Assembly (NCBI GenBank): GCA_029257695.1
Contig: JARIAU010000099.1
Coordinates: 1 to 55,190 of the forward strand
DNA length: 55,190 nucleotides
Direction of reading: 5' to 3'
Source: Oscillospiraceae bacterium
GTDB lineage: Bacteria; Bacillota; Clostridia; Oscillospirales; Oscillospiraceae
Shown here: one piece after another, positions 23,943 through 34,976 of the stretch
Numbering within the stretch: position 1 is the first letter of the stretch
How the letters are laid out: each line of letters starts with the position of its first letter
Position numbers and translations under genes: made by a program
Notes under the pieces: generated by a model
Told to the model about the DNA's origin: nothing
The model's database searches: none
The model's input: the letters and a program-made list of their open reading frames with translations, nothing else

Positions 23943-23953
23943 TATGATTCAGC

Positions 23954-23988
23954 AAAAAAACGCCCGTGACCAAGCAGTCACGGGCGTT
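23954..23988 (-). terminator. Terminator of the groESL operon
   Basis: A 12-bp stem (23959-23970 with 23977-23988), followed on the minus strand by TTTTTTT. It lies 32 bases after the groEL stop codon. Confidence 0.92.
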
Positions 23989-24020
23989 GGAATGGACATA
24001 AGGGATCTTGCGAAGGGAGC

Positions 24021-26026
<2,006 letters not shown>

Positions 26027-26036
26027 GTCTGCTATT

Positions 26037-26065
26037 ATAATAATGCAATCCCATGGAAATGGCAA
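26037..26065 (-). promoter_or_regulatory. groESL promoter
   Basis: Minus-strand TTGCCA (26065-26060), 17-base spacer, TATTAT (26042-26037), immediately upstream of CIRCE. Confidence 0.75.
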
Positions 26066-26140
26066 GTCTGATTTTTTGAATTTTCCGTTAATTCAAATAG
26101 CAATTTTAATTTAGCACCGCATTTCCTACCTTTTTCAAGT

Positions 26141-27097
26141 TCAATCGGCCAATACCTCTTGTTTTCTCACGACCGACGGTTTCCACGCATGTCCGGCAGG
26201 AAGGACAAACCGCACTTTCTTAGCAGACACCCGGAAGGAGAGCGAAATGGCGTCCACCCGTTCTCCGTCAATGTTGACCATGCTTAGCCGATCACACATC
26301 ACCTTCAGCTCTTTTCCACGATAGACATGAATCAGCTGCGGATACTCCTTCCCCTTGCCGGTGGCATATTTGCCGATCAGGCTGGCCACAGTAAAGCGGC
26401 TGACCCCTTCCACCACCAAAAAATCCAGCAGCCCGTCATCCAGAACCGCATCCGGTGCCGGATGAAAGCTGCCGCCGTACCACTGACCGTTGCAAGCTGC
26501 GATCAGCGTATAATCTCCCTCCATCTGCTGTCCGTCCACTTCCAGACGATACGGACGATGGATTCCCTTGATGATATTGGACACAGCGCTGATGAGATAA
26601 GCCCCTTTTCCGGTCACCAAAGGCAGATTTTTGTATACCGCCTGCTCCAGACCGATTCTGGCATCAAATCCGATGGAGCAGATATTGATGGAAAGCCGTC
26701 CATTGCAATCGATCAGGTCCAACGGATGGGATTCTCCTTCCACCAACGCCCGAATGTCACGGAACATCCAAGCGTCACCGCCAAAAGCCTTTACAAAATC
26801 GTTGCCGGAGCCCATCGGGCAGCAGGTGATTTCCACCTGCTCCCGACCGGCAGCGCCGTTCACCACTTCGTTCAGAGTTCCGTCGCCGCCCATGGCATAA
26901 ATCCGCACCGGCTCTCCCGTTTCAGCGGCCTGATCTGCCGCCTCCTGCGCAAACCGTACCGCCTCTCCCCGCTGCTGGGTTACCTTGATATCCCAGGAGT
27001 CTTCCCGGTCCTCCATGACCTGCCGAATTTCTTCTGTCACCCCGGATACATCAATTCCTTTTCCCGCATTAGGGTTAATCACAAATAGTTGCCGCAC
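26141..27097 (-). CDS. Diacylglycerol kinase family lipid kinase (YegS/DgkB-like)
   Basis: A 318-residue protein that phosphorylates diacylglycerol or a related lipid. The N-terminal catalytic domain has FVINPNAGKG and the nucleotide-binding MGGDGTLNEVVNG, plus MGSGNDFVKAF. The C-terminal beta-rich domain follows. It starts at a GTG (27097) eight bases after GAGAGG. It lies 32 bases after the XpaC-like gene on the same strand and is probably co-transcribed. In Firmicutes, DgkB recycles diacylglycerol from lipoteichoic acid synthesis; this role is likely but not certain. Confidence 0.9.
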   Translation of the reverse strand: MRQLFVINPNAGKGIDVSGVTEEIRQVMEDREDSWDIKVTQQRGEAVRFAQEAADQAAETGEPVRIYAMGGDGTLNEVVNGAAGREQVEITCCPMGSGNDFVKAFGGDAWMFRDIRALVEGESHPLDLIDCNGRLSINICSIGFDARIGLEQAVYKNLPLVTGKGAYLISAVSNIIKGIHRPYRLEVDGQQMEGDYTLIAACNGQWYGGSFHPAPDAVLDDGLLDFLVVEGVSRFTVASLIGKYATGKGKEYPQLIHVYRGKELKVMCDRLSMVNIDGERVDAISLSFRVSAKKVRFVLPAGHAWKPSVVRKQEVLAD

Positions 27098-27129
27098 TTC
27101 TTTATCCTCTCTCTCTCTACTTCGGACCC

Positions 27130-28518
27130 TTAGTGTGTGCCCTGCTGCGTTTGGTCGCTTCCTTTCGTATTTGCCTGCTTGGAAAACGATTCCTGTCCAA
27201 ACAGTCCGTCTCCTGCCATCATCTGCTCCATCACCGTGATGTCTGCCGCAATATCCATCATATCACCGGCAAACAGCTTATCCAGCTGCCGCTCAAAGCC
27301 GGTGACCACCATATCCATCATTCCTTCGATGCGCTGCTTGGTGGCAGTGACATTTTCACCGCTGCCGCCCTGCTTCTCCAGCCCGGCATAGGAATGGAGA
27401 ATCTTCAGCGTGGTGGGCAGATAGTAGTTCAAGAATTTTCTCAACTCATCTGCCCGCTCCGGATGCTCCTGCTGGAACTCCAGAATGGACTCCGTAATTT
27501 CTCCGATGCGGTCGATCTTCCGACTCATTTCCGGATGGGCAATGGCACGGTTCACCGCACGGATCTCCTCCAAAAGGGCATGCTCCTGCTTCTGCTCGTC
27601 GGCAGGGGCATCCTTGCCTGTCGTTTTGCAGTCCTGACCCACACTGGAACCATCCAAGATCAGCATATTCCGGCCATAGTCCAGATAGGCCCGGTCACCA
27701 AACACACCGACATCAATCATATCCTCCAGAGCACTGATCACTGCACTGCGCTTAGCCGGATAAGCTTTGGCCAGCGCATCAATGGACACTTGGGGCTGAT
27801 CGCCGATCAGGTTGACATAACGACGATATTTCTTACTGCGTCCCTTACGCAAATGACCAAACAGAAACATCCCTGCACCCAGCCCCGTAGTCAACATAGA
27901 CCACCAAGCTTCCTGAAAGAACCACATGGGCTCCATTCCCAAAAACGGCAGCTGCATCAAGAGGGTTCTGGTTGTAGCAATGCCGCCGATGAGCATACAC
28001 ACGCAGCCCAAAGCGGACAGCACCGTACCGGCACGAATTTTATCCATTCGGGCGCGGGTAGGCATTCCCGCATGGAAGGAACCGTCGAAAGGCTGGGAAC
28101 TGCTGAACGGAGCCGACGCTCCGCCTGCAGCCGTTGCCTTTGTCTCCGACTGTGCCGCAGGGTTGGCTTCCGTCTCTTCAAAGATGGTCTTGTCGGTAGG
28201 CTTTTTGGCCTGTCCATAGGCCCGCCGATAGGCTTCCTGCTCCCGACGCTTGCGCTCTTCCTCGCTTACACCGGCCCGTTCTCTCTGTGTACGATGTTGC
28301 TGCGCATTCCACGCATTCTGTCCGGAATAGGAGCCAGATCGGTTGCGCTGCGAACGATTCTGACCTCCACCGTTTTCCTGACCCAGACGAATGAACATCA
28401 AGATGAGTCCCACCGGGAACATTCCCACCACAAACATCGCAATGATCAGCCACCACGGGATGAGGTTTTTGTCGTTATTATTTCGATTTGGATTTCCGCC
28501 GTAATATTCCTGAGGCAT
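27130..28518 (-). CDS. XpaC-like (5-bromo-4-chloroindolyl phosphate hydrolysis family) membrane protein
   Basis: A 462-residue protein. The N-terminus (1-50) has one hydrophobic segment, IPWWLIIAMFVVGMFPVGLI. A long Gln/Ser/Arg/Ala-rich linker (about 50-150) follows, then two membrane segments (about 155-210). The cytosolic C-terminal domain has YVNLIGDQPQVSIDALAKAY, a helical LEEIRAVNRAI and repeated helices. The later helices resemble XpaC, whose molecular function is unknown despite its name. GGGGGAAG precedes the ATG and a TATAAT promoter lies upstream. It is the first gene of an operon with the lipid kinase. Confidence 0.75.
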   Translation of the reverse strand: MPQEYYGGNPNRNNNDKNLIPWWLIIAMFVVGMFPVGLILMFIRLGQENGGGQNRSQRNRSGSYSGQNAWNAQQHRTQRERAGVSEEERKRREQEAYRRAYGQAKKPTDKTIFEETEANPAAQSETKATAAGGASAPFSSSQPFDGSFHAGMPTRARMDKIRAGTVLSALGCVCMLIGGIATTRTLLMQLPFLGMEPMWFFQEAWWSMLTTGLGAGMFLFGHLRKGRSKKYRRYVNLIGDQPQVSIDALAKAYPAKRSAVISALEDMIDVGVFGDRAYLDYGRNMLILDGSSVGQDCKTTGKDAPADEQKQEHALLEEIRAVNRAIAHPEMSRKIDRIGEITESILEFQQEHPERADELRKFLNYYLPTTLKILHSYAGLEKQGGSGENVTATKQRIEGMMDMVVTGFERQLDKLFAGDMMDIAADITVMEQMMAGDGLFGQESFSKQANTKGSDQTQQGTH

Positions 28519-28544
28519 AATTCTTCCCCCTGCTTCACTTGATA

Positions 28545-28573
28545 ATTATAGTCATTATACAAGATTTTTGTAA
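28545..28573 (-). promoter_or_regulatory. Promoter of the XpaC-like/lipid kinase operon
   Basis: Minus-strand TTACAA (28573-28568), 17-base spacer, TATAAT (28550-28545), about 27 bases before the start codon. Confidence 0.75.
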
Positions 28574-28745
28574 AATGGGAAAGGGGGTTCCCGAACTTTC
28601 TCTGCATCCTTTCCCTCCTCTCCCTCGATTTTCTCCGCTCCGATTCTTTCTCTTGGCACACATTTCCCCCTTTTGCTTGCATTTTTTACAGGGGTATGCT
28701 ACCATTTTCTCATCTATGAACTGCGTTTGAAAGGAACCAAACCCT

Positions 28746-29927
28746 ATGGAAATCAACGGCATTGAAGTCGATGAAACGATACGATATGAAGATTTGGGCC
28801 TGTCCGCCACCCTGCTCCGTGCGCTGACGGACAAAGGCTATGAAATGGCCACTCCTGTGCAGGGCGGCAGCATCCCCAGCCTGATGGAAGGGAAAGATGT
28901 GCTGGCCAAAGCGCCCACCGGCACCGGAAAGACCTTTGCCTTTGGCATTCCGATGGTGGAGCACATGGACCCGGACAGCACCGATGTGCAGGGTCTGATC
29001 CTCGCTCCCACCCGTGAACTGGCGATCCAGATCGTGGACGAACTGCGCAGCCTCTGCGCTTATAAGGAGGGTGTGCGCTGCATCTGTCTCTACGGTGGAC
29101 AGCCCATCAACAAGCAGATCCTACAGCTGAAGAAAAAGCCACAGCTGGTAGTGGCTACGCCCGGTCGCCTGATGGACCATGTGAAGCGTCACACCGTCAA
29201 GCTGGACAAAGTACAGACGGTAGTGCTGGACGAAGCCGACCGAATGCTGGACATGGGCTTTATTGATGATGTGGTGAAGATTTTGGATCTGATGCCGCAG
29301 CGCAAGAATCTGGGGCTATTCTCTGCCACCATCAGCCGGGAAGTAATGGATATTTCCTGGGTCTATCAACGGGACCCGGTGGAAATCACCGTGCGCCCTG
29401 TGGAAGAAAACCGCCCCGATATTCAGCAGTACCGCATTGACTTGGACAGCCGTGAGCAGAAGCTTCCCACACTGGTTGCTCTGCTGGAGAACGGCGGCTA
29501 CGAGCGCACCATCGCCTTCTGCAATACCAAAAACATGGCCGACCGCCTGTCTGCACTGCTGCAAATGCGAGGCTTCACCTGTGCGCCGATTCACGGCAAT
29601 ATTCCCCAGAAAATTCGGGAAAAGACCCTGAAAACCTTCCGCCGTGGGGAGCTTCGTATTCTGATTGCCACCGATGTGGCCGCCCGTGGTCTGGACATCG
29701 ACGATGTGGATGCCGTGTTCAACTACGATGTACCCGATGAGCAGGAATATTACATCCACCGCATCGGCCGCACCGGACGGGCCAAACGGCATGGCGTGGC
29801 CTACACCTTCGTGTCCTCTGTGACCGAACAGCTCAAAATGGATGAAATCGCCTCCAATCACAAGATGGATATTCAGTTGCTGCGCTACGACAGCGACGGC
29901 TGCCTGCTTCCGGTGGAATCCAACTGA
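28746..29927 (+). CDS. DEAD-box RNA helicase
   Basis: ATP-dependent RNA helicase of 393 residues, so essentially only the core. Motifs in order: Q motif near ATPVQGGSIP, I APTGTGKT, Ia PTRELA, Ib TPGR, II DEAD, III SAT, IV AFCNTK, V ATDVAARGLD, VI HRIGRTGR. There is almost no C-terminal extension (ends shortly after motif VI at DGCLLPVESN), so substrate choice depends on partners. AAAGGA lies ten bases before the ATG. Roles in ribosome assembly or mRNA decay are typical, but the exact one is unknown. Confidence 0.95.
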   Translation: MEINGIEVDETIRYEDLGLSATLLRALTDKGYEMATPVQGGSIPSLMEGKDVLAKAPTGTGKTFAFGIPMVEHMDPDSTDVQGLILAPTRELAIQIVDELRSLCAYKEGVRCICLYGGQPINKQILQLKKKPQLVVATPGRLMDHVKRHTVKLDKVQTVVLDEADRMLDMGFIDDVVKILDLMPQRKNLGLFSATISREVMDISWVYQRDPVEITVRPVEENRPDIQQYRIDLDSREQKLPTLVALLENGGYERTIAFCNTKNMADRLSALLQMRGFTCAPIHGNIPQKIREKTLKTFRRGELRILIATDVAARGLDIDDVDAVFNYDVPDEQEYYIHRIGRTGRAKRHGVAYTFVSSVTEQLKMDEIASNHKMDIQLLRYDSDGCLLPVESN

Positions 29928-29934
29928 GCTTTTT

Positions 29935-29968
29935 GCCTGCCATGGCCGTGTCTATGGCAGGCTTTTTT
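29935..29968 (+). terminator. Terminator of the DEAD-box helicase gene
   Basis: GCCTGCCAT (29935-29943) pairs with ATGGCAGGC (29954-29962), followed by TTTTTT. Confidence 0.9.
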
Positions 29969-30022
29969 CAGCATTCCATTCCACCCATACCGCTTTTGTT
30001 TGTCCCAAAAAGGAGGAAAATG

Positions 30023-30709
30023 ATGAATCATCACACACATCGCTTTCGCCTACGCCTTCATTCTCTGATGGCAATGGTCTGCGCCGTTTACCTTCTTCTT
30101 TTGTCCGGATGTCATGCATCCCCCTCCCGCCCGCTGACCGATCAAACAGAGCGAATGGAGGACGGGATCAATGTGCTGATGCTGGTCAACGGCTCTCACG
30201 CCCTACCGGAAGGATACGACATTACGCTGACAGAGTTGGCCAACGGCCAGCAAATTGCGGCTTTGATGCGGGAACCGCTGCAAGCCATGTTTGACGATAT
30301 GCGGGCGGCCGGTATCTATCCTGTGGTGGCCTCCGGGTTCCGCTCTCCGGAAAAACAGCAGAGCCTGATGGATGAAAAGATCGCACAGCTGCAAGCAAAC
30401 GGGCAGTCTTACGAAGCGGCGGTCCAAGAGGCCCGCACTTGGGTCAATCCAGTGGGATACAGCGAACACCAAAGCGGACTGGCGGTGGACATCAATGCCG
30501 ACGGCATTCACTCCACCGGACAGCAAGTCTATCAATGGCTTGCAGAACACGCTTGGGAGTATGGGTTCATCCTGCGCTATCCAAAAGGAAAGGAACGGAT
30601 CACCGGCACCTCTCATGAGCCATGGCACTATCGCTATGTCGGGGTGGATGCTGCCCGGGAGATCCACACGCTAGGGGTCACCTTGGAAGAATATCTGGGC
30701 CAGACTTAA
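30023..30709 (+). CDS. D-alanyl-D-alanine carboxypeptidase lipoprotein (M15B, VanY-like)
   Basis: Trims the terminal D-Ala from peptidoglycan stem peptides outside the membrane. The 228-residue precursor has a lipoprotein signal with lipobox LLSGC (about 24-28). The M15 metallopeptidase signature follows: SGFRSPEKQ, SEHQSGLAVDI (zinc His and Asp), and EPWHYRYVG (catalytic Glu and zinc His). I use the ATG at 30023, six bases after AGGAGG, rather than the ATG just before it. It lies after a terminator, so it has its own expression. No vancomycin-resistance neighbours are present, so a housekeeping wall role is likely. Confidence 0.92.
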   Translation: MNHHTHRFRLRLHSLMAMVCAVYLLLLSGCHASPSRPLTDQTERMEDGINVLMLVNGSHALPEGYDITLTELANGQQIAALMREPLQAMFDDMRAAGIYPVVASGFRSPEKQQSLMDEKIAQLQANGQSYEAAVQEARTWVNPVGYSEHQSGLAVDINADGIHSTGQQVYQWLAEHAWEYGFILRYPKGKERITGTSHEPWHYRYVGVDAAREIHTLGVTLEEYLGQT

Positions 30710-30712
30710 CAC

Positions 30713-30747
30713 AAAAAAACGCCCGTTTGCAATTCTTGCAAACGGGC
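30713..30747. terminator. Bidirectional terminator between the carboxypeptidase and the acidic protein gene
   Basis: A 12-bp stem (30721-30732 with 30736-30747), three-base loop. The T-tract (30720-30713) favours the minus strand. Confidence 0.9.
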
Positions 30748-30760
30748 ATTTGATTGGCGA

Positions 30761-31270
30761 TTATTCCACGGTATCCTCTTCGGCAAAGTCTGCCTCTGTG
30801 ACCTCGTCCTCCTCGGCGGCGGGAGCTTCCGCAGCAGGTTCCTCCTCTGCTGCTTCTGCGGCAGGCACTTCCTCCGCAGCATCGGATTCCTCTTCCGCTT
30901 CCATTTCCTGTGCGATGAGGGTCTCCAGATCCTCCGGCACTTCGCCGGCCTGCATCTCCACATCCACATCCACCGTGACATCCGGCTCCGCCTTCATTGC
31001 GGCCAGCTCGGCATTGTTTGCTTCGATTGCTGCCATAGCATACTCCACGGCGGCAAACAGCTGGACCAATTCCTCTTCCGGTGCGCCACGGTGTGCAGCA
31101 AAATACTGCTTGCCGATGGCCAGATATGCTTTGCGGATTGCATCCCGCTGCGCCATATTGTCAGCCTTCAGCTTGGCCGCCGTAGCAACCTTCTTGCCCT
31201 GTGCCACGCCACTCTGGGCCAGATTCACAACGGTATCCTTGATGGCGTCAAAATCGAGATTCATGCTCAT
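30761..31270 (-). CDS. Uncharacterised cytosolic protein with acidic Ala/Glu tail
   Basis: A 169-residue protein. The N-terminal half (1-95) is helical and mixed-charge (KKVATAAKLKADNMAQRDAI, YLAIGKQYFAAH). The C-terminal part (about 100-169) is low-complexity, dominated by Glu, Ala and Val (EEEPAAEAPAAEEDEV). No signal or membrane segment is seen. Small proteins with a start like this near AGGAGG-led monocistrons are common in gut Clostridia, but I cannot assign a family. AGGAGG lies eight bases before the ATG at 31270, and TTGCAC-17-TAGAAT upstream gives a good promoter. No function proposed. Confidence 0.75.
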   Translation of the reverse strand: MSMNLDFDAIKDTVVNLAQSGVAQGKKVATAAKLKADNMAQRDAIRKAYLAIGKQYFAAHRGAPEEELVQLFAAVEYAMAAIEANNAELAAMKAEPDVTVDVDVEMQAGEVPEDLETLIAQEMEAEEESDAAEEVPAAEAAEEEPAAEAPAAEEDEVTEADFAEEDTVE

Positions 31271-31334
31271 GCTTGTTACCTCCTATATACCTTTCCTTTG
31301 GTAAAGGAAATCAATTCCGACTGATTCTGTCTTC

Positions 31335-31363
31335 ATTCTATGTCATGCTTCGGTCCTGTGCAA
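31335..31363 (-). promoter_or_regulatory. Promoter of the acidic-tailed protein gene
   Basis: Minus-strand TTGCAC (31363-31358), 17-base spacer, TAGAAT (31340-31335). A small hairpin (TTTCCTTT/AAAGGAAA, 31291-31309) lies just before the ribosome site. Confidence 0.65.
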
Positions 31364-31418
31364 GTAGTTTCCGACACTTTTCACAATTCATTCATCACTT
31401 TTTAAGAAAAAGCAAAGA

Positions 31419-31454
31419 AAAGACCGCCAAATTGTCTTTGGCGGTCTTTTTTAT
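31419..31454 (-). terminator. Terminator of the fhs gene
   Basis: A 13-bp stem (31419-31431 with 31437-31449), five-base loop. TTTT on the plus side and TTTTCTTTG on the minus side; it lies 38 bases after the fhs stop codon. Confidence 0.85.
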
Positions 31455-31487
31455 TCTCTGTTTCTCCCTCACTCAAGGGGCAATCCA

Positions 31488-33152
31488 TCAAAACAGACCA
31501 TGGATCGTTCCGTTTTCATCAATGTCGATGCGCTCGGCAGCCGGAACCTTGGGCAGACCGGGCATGGTCATCACAGTTCCGGTCTGAACCACGATGAAAC
31601 CGGCACCAGCCGACACCTTCACACGGGTCACCGAAATAGAGAAGCCCTCCGGACGGCCCAGATTGGCCGCATCATCCGAAAGCGAATACTGGGTCTTCGC
31701 CATACAGATGGGCAGATTCCCATATCCCAGCTCCTCCAGAGAGGCGATGGCCTTCTCCGCATCCTTGGAGTAGGTCACATTGCTGCCGCCATAGATACGC
31801 TCCACAATCGCAGAAATTTTCTCCTTGATCGAGCCGTCCAGATCATAGGCATAGCGGAAGGTATGCTCCTGCTCCGTGAGGCGCAGCACTTCCTCGGCCA
31901 GTTCCACACCACCGGCGCCGCCCTTGGCCCAAACCTCACACAGGGAGACATTGACGCCCAACTCGGCACACTTGCTGCGCACCAGTTCCAGTTCGGCATC
32001 GGTATCCTGCTGGAACCGGTTGATTGCCACCACGCAGGGAAGTCCAAAGACCTTGGTGATATTCTCCACATGCTTGAGCAGGTTGGGCAGGCCCCGTTCC
32101 AGTGCCTCCAGATTCTCTGCACCCAGTTCATTCTTCGCCACGCCGCCATTATACTTCAACGCCTTGACGGTTGCCACAACGACCACCGCAGAGGGTTCCA
32201 GACCGGATGCTCGGCACTTAATGTCCAAGAATTTCTCCGCACCCAGATCAGCACCAAAGCCGGCCTCCGTCACCACATAATCCGCCAGCTTCATGGCCGT
32301 ATCCGTCGCAGACACGCTGTTGCAGCCATGGGCAATATTGGCAAAGGGACCGCCGTGGACCATGGCGGGATTGTGCTCCAGCGTCTGGACCAGGTTGGGC
32401 TTGATGGCATCCTTCAGCAGCACCGTCATGGCCCCTTCCGCCTTCAGATCATGGGCCGTGACCGGCTGACCGGAACGGGTGTATGCCACGATCATGCGGG
32501 CCAGTCGTGCCTTCAGATCCATCAGATCAGAGGCCAGACACAGTACGGCCATGATCTCGCTGGCCACCGTGATGTCAAAGCCATCCTCACGGGGCACACC
32601 CTGCATACGACCGCCGATACCGTCAATGATATTGCGCAGCTGGCGGTCATTCATATCCACGCAGCGCTTCCAGGTGATGTTTTTCACATCAATGTCCAGT
32701 GCATTCCCCTGCTGAATGTGGTTATCCAGCATGGCAGCCAGCAGGTTGTTGGCAGCGCCGATGGCGTGGAAATCGCCGGTAAAATGCAGGTTGATGTCCT
32801 CCATGGGAACCACCTGTGCATAACCGCCGCCGGCAGCACCGCCCTTGACGCCAAACACAGGACCCAGCGAGGGTTCCCGCAGACAGAGCATTGCCTGCTT
32901 CCCCATGCTGCACAGCGCATCTGCAAGCCCCACGCTGACGGTGGTCTTCCCTTCGCCGGCAGGGGTGGGGTTAATGGCCGTGACCAAGATCAGCTTACCC
33001 TTGCGGGGCGCTGCCCGCAGCGGGGTGATGTCGATCTTTGCCTTCACCTTGCCGTAGTATTCCAGAAGTTCCTCGTCGATTCCGGCTCGCTCCGCAACGG
33101 TGCGGATGGGCAGCATCTCCGTATTCTGTGCAATTTCGATATCAGTCATCAT
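31488..33152 (-). CDS. fhs: Formate--tetrahydrofolate ligase
   Basis: Makes 10-formyltetrahydrofolate from formate, THF and ATP in one-carbon metabolism, feeding purine synthesis and, in acetogens, the methyl branch. The 554-residue length matches the family (about 556). Visible motifs are the P-loop-like TPAGEGKTT (about 66-74), [20 protein letters not shown], and a C-terminal [16 protein letters not shown]. The ATG at 33152 is chosen within a continuous frame that stays open upstream into the riboswitch. It is controlled by a ZTP riboswitch, which links purine stress to formyl-THF supply. Confidence 0.97.
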   Translation of the reverse strand: MMTDIEIAQNTEMLPIRTVAERAGIDEELLEYYGKVKAKIDITPLRAAPRKGKLILVTAINPTPAGEGKTTVSVGLADALCSMGKQAMLCLREPSLGPVFGVKGGAAGGGYAQVVPMEDINLHFTGDFHAIGAANNLLAAMLDNHIQQGNALDIDVKNITWKRCVDMNDRQLRNIIDGIGGRMQGVPREDGFDITVASEIMAVLCLASDLMDLKARLARMIVAYTRSGQPVTAHDLKAEGAMTVLLKDAIKPNLVQTLEHNPAMVHGGPFANIAHGCNSVSATDTAMKLADYVVTEAGFGADLGAEKFLDIKCRASGLEPSAVVVVATVKALKYNGGVAKNELGAENLEALERGLPNLLKHVENITKVFGLPCVVAINRFQQDTDAELELVRSKCAELGVNVSLCEVWAKGGAGGVELAEEVLRLTEQEHTFRYAYDLDGSIKEKISAIVERIYGGSNVTYSKDAEKAIASLEELGYGNLPICMAKTQYSLSDDAANLGRPEGFSISVTRVKVSAGAGFIVVQTGTVMTMPGLPKVPAAERIDIDENGTIHGLF

Positions 33153-33199
33153 GATTTCATCGTTCCTTTCTACGGTTCCAACCGGAGGGCGGAGAGATA

Positions 33200-33302
33200 C
33201 AAAAACAGCCGACTCCCCCGGCAAAGTTCCTTTGCCCAGACGGTCGGCACGATCAACACCATACTCCCTGTGGTCACTTCCACTTCCGTCAGTCATATGG
33301 CT
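33200..33302 (-). ncRNA. ZTP (pfl) riboswitch with transcription terminator
   Basis: The fhs leader matches the ZTP/ZMP riboswitch: the 5' TGACTGACGG box (33295-33286), the internal GGGAG, and the 3' box CCGTCTGGGCA (33243-33233). The 3' part also joins a terminator: GCCGAC (33248-33243) pairs with GTCGGC (33213-33208), with inner GGCAAAG/CTTTGCC, followed by TGTTTTTG. Ligand binding would prevent this hairpin and turn fhs on. The pfl motif is known upstream of formyl-THF ligase genes. Confidence 0.9.
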
Positions 33303-33308
33303 AAGCTC

Positions 33309-33337
33309 AAGATACACATTTTTCTTCCGTTTGTCAA
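33309..33337 (-). promoter_or_regulatory. Promoter of the ZTP riboswitch-fhs transcript
   Basis: Minus-strand TTGACA (33337-33332), 17-base spacer, TATCTT (33314-33309), directly upstream of the riboswitch. Confidence 0.85.
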
Positions 33338-33348
33338 CTGCAATTGCG

Positions 33349-33377
33349 AAAAAGTCCCGCCCGAAATCGGGCGGGAC
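33349..33377 (-). terminator. Terminator of the TIGR04076-DUF3048 operon
   Basis: GTCCCGCCCG (33354-33363) pairs with CGGGCGGGAC (33368-33377), four-base loop, followed on the minus strand by TTTTT. It lies eight bases after the DUF3048 stop codon. Confidence 0.93.
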
Positions 33378-33384
33378 CGGTTCC

Positions 33385-34440
33385 TTATTCAAATGTGATC
33401 GGGCGGCTGGTATCGCAAATGCAGATGTAGGTGTTGCCCACCCCCAGCTCAAGCGGTGCGCCATCCGTCGTGGTGAACACCAACGGATCGGTCATATCTC
33501 CCTTTTCCCAATGAATTTCCTGGTACTGGCCGCCGCAGGCAAAGTAGCCGGTACCGGAGGACAAATCAAATTCCTGGAGCTGGCCATCGGCCTTGGTTCC
33601 CTGACTGGTGGGAATGACCACCACATTTTCCACCGCCACTTGTGTGTCGGTGTTGGCATCCATATAAGGGGCGTCAAAGGCATCCACCAGATACTTTCCC
33701 TGCGCTGCGTCATAGGTAAAGCCTGTTGTTTTGTAGCCGGAGAAGGACACACGAATCCGGTTTGCCGGCTGACCGTTCTGGGGGGTGCCATCTTCCGTAA
33801 AGACATAGGGACTGACAAATCCTTCCTCATGTGCGGTACGGATGTGGCTGGGGTCGGACAGATAAGCGGTCAGTGCTTCGCCTCCGGTATACAGGCTGTG
33901 CTCCAGACCTACATTTTTCTTGCGCCAGCTGTCTCTCCAGAACGTATCGCCCATGGTCATGGAATTCAGCGTTTTATAGCCGGTTCGGGACAAAATATCG
34001 TTGGCACTGTAACTGGCACCGCAATGGGCCAGCATCGCATCCAGGCCCATGGCCAAAAAGACAAAGTATTCTCGGGTGGAGCGGACTGTACCCAGATTAC
34101 CCACACCGGACACATCTTGAAATACCGCCATAATACGGGTAATGCCGCCTTCTTCCGGAATCTCGATCAGCAGATCCGCACTGCCGGGGCCGCTCTGGGG
34201 CAGGGCCTTCTTCAGCGTATTCAGCATAATGGCCACAGGACGGTTTCCGGACAAATCCGTCTCCGTCACTTCTCCGGTCAACGGATTCGTAAAGGGGATC
34301 GGCTCCGGCTCCGGTTCCGACGGCTCCACCGGCGGAATGGGGGGCAGTTCCGGCTGGGACGACCCGGCACCTTTGTTCCCACAGCCGGTCATAGCCACCA
34401 GCATGGTCAGTGTCAGCAAAATTGCGATCCATCGTTTCAT
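33385..34440 (-). CDS. DUF3048 domain lipoprotein (YerB-like)
   Basis: A 351-residue exported lipoprotein with a signal ending in lipobox MTGCG (about 18-22) and a Pro/Glu-rich spacer. The DUF3048 N-terminal domain has [20 protein letters not shown] and [17 protein letters not shown]. The C-terminal DUF3048 domain includes [18 protein letters not shown] and [16 protein letters not shown] segments. YerB-type proteins are conserved in Firmicutes but uncharacterised. AGGAG lies five bases before the ATG at 34440. It follows the TIGR04076 gene by 14 bases and ends at a strong terminator. Confidence 0.9.
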   Translation of the reverse strand: MKRWIAILLTLTMLVAMTGCGNKGAGSSQPELPPIPPVEPSEPEPEPIPFTNPLTGEVTETDLSGNRPVAIMLNTLKKALPQSGPGSADLLIEIPEEGGITRIMAVFQDVSGVGNLGTVRSTREYFVFLAMGLDAMLAHCGASYSANDILSRTGYKTLNSMTMGDTFWRDSWRKKNVGLEHSLYTGGEALTAYLSDPSHIRTAHEEGFVSPYVFTEDGTPQNGQPANRIRVSFSGYKTTGFTYDAAQGKYLVDAFDAPYMDANTDTQVAVENVVVIPTSQGTKADGQLQEFDLSSGTGYFACGGQYQEIHWEKGDMTDPLVFTTTDGAPLELGVGNTYICICDTSRPITFE

Positions 34441-34454
34441 GTTTGCTCCTCCTG

Positions 34455-34784
34455 TCATCCAATTGTGCGTTCTTCCGTTTGCTCATCCAACGCTTCAATC
34501 AAAAAGCTCACCGGACGGAATCCGTCATTACAAGAAATCATCGCGGAATGGGGATTTTTCATCCATCCATCGTAAAAATCTCCTCCCCCGTGGGCCAGAG
34601 TCATCACAAACGGGGACATACTTTCCCACGCACTAAGGCACAATCCCTCCGGCCGCTCCCATCCGTTGGTCAAAAACACCTGCCCCAGCTGCATCTCGCA
34701 GGCGTGCTCCATCGGATTTTCATACTGCTCCGACAAATCCGGATATTCTGACCTCCGCATCACCGTGATTCTGCATCGTTTCAC
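34455..34784 (-). CDS. TIGR04076 family protein
   Basis: A 109-residue cytosolic protein starting at GTG (34784) eight bases after AGGAGG. It matches the small TIGR04076 family pattern: an N-terminal KRCRITVMRR, a central CEMQLGQVF, PEGLCLSAWESMSPFV, and a C-terminal ISCNDGFRPVSFLIEAL. The three conserved cysteines suggest metal or redox chemistry, but no function is known. It is the first gene of a two-gene operon with the DUF3048 lipoprotein, divergent from the DUF4364 gene. Confidence 0.85.
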   Translation of the reverse strand: MKRCRITVMRRSEYPDLSEQYENPMEHACEMQLGQVFLTNGWERPEGLCLSAWESMSPFVMTLAHGGGDFYDGWMKNPHSAMISCNDGFRPVSFLIEALDEQTEERTIG

Positions 34785-34889
34785 AGGGACAGCCTCCTAT
34801 CTGATGGTTGTTCTCTCTGCCGCTATCATACCCCGTTTCCTTCGCCTCCGTCAAGGGACTTTCCATCGAATGCAGTCCCCCTTCTCCTC

Positions 34890-34918
34890 TTGAGTTTTTT
34901 CCCCTGCTCCGTTATAAT
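34890..34918 (+). promoter_or_regulatory. Promoter of the DUF4364-PF06541 operon
   Basis: TTGAGT (34890-34895), 17-base spacer, TATAAT (34913-34918), about 59 bases before the start codon. Confidence 0.75.
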
Positions 34919-34976
34919 GGATTATAATTATCATTTTCGTTCTTGCTTTTGCTGAACTAAAGGAGTTGATCGATAT

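Noticed and set aside
31500..33398. A 632-codon plus-strand frame opposite fhs and its riboswitch
   Set aside because: It lies antisense to fhs and also crosses the ZTP riboswitch and its promoter. No coding signature was seen.
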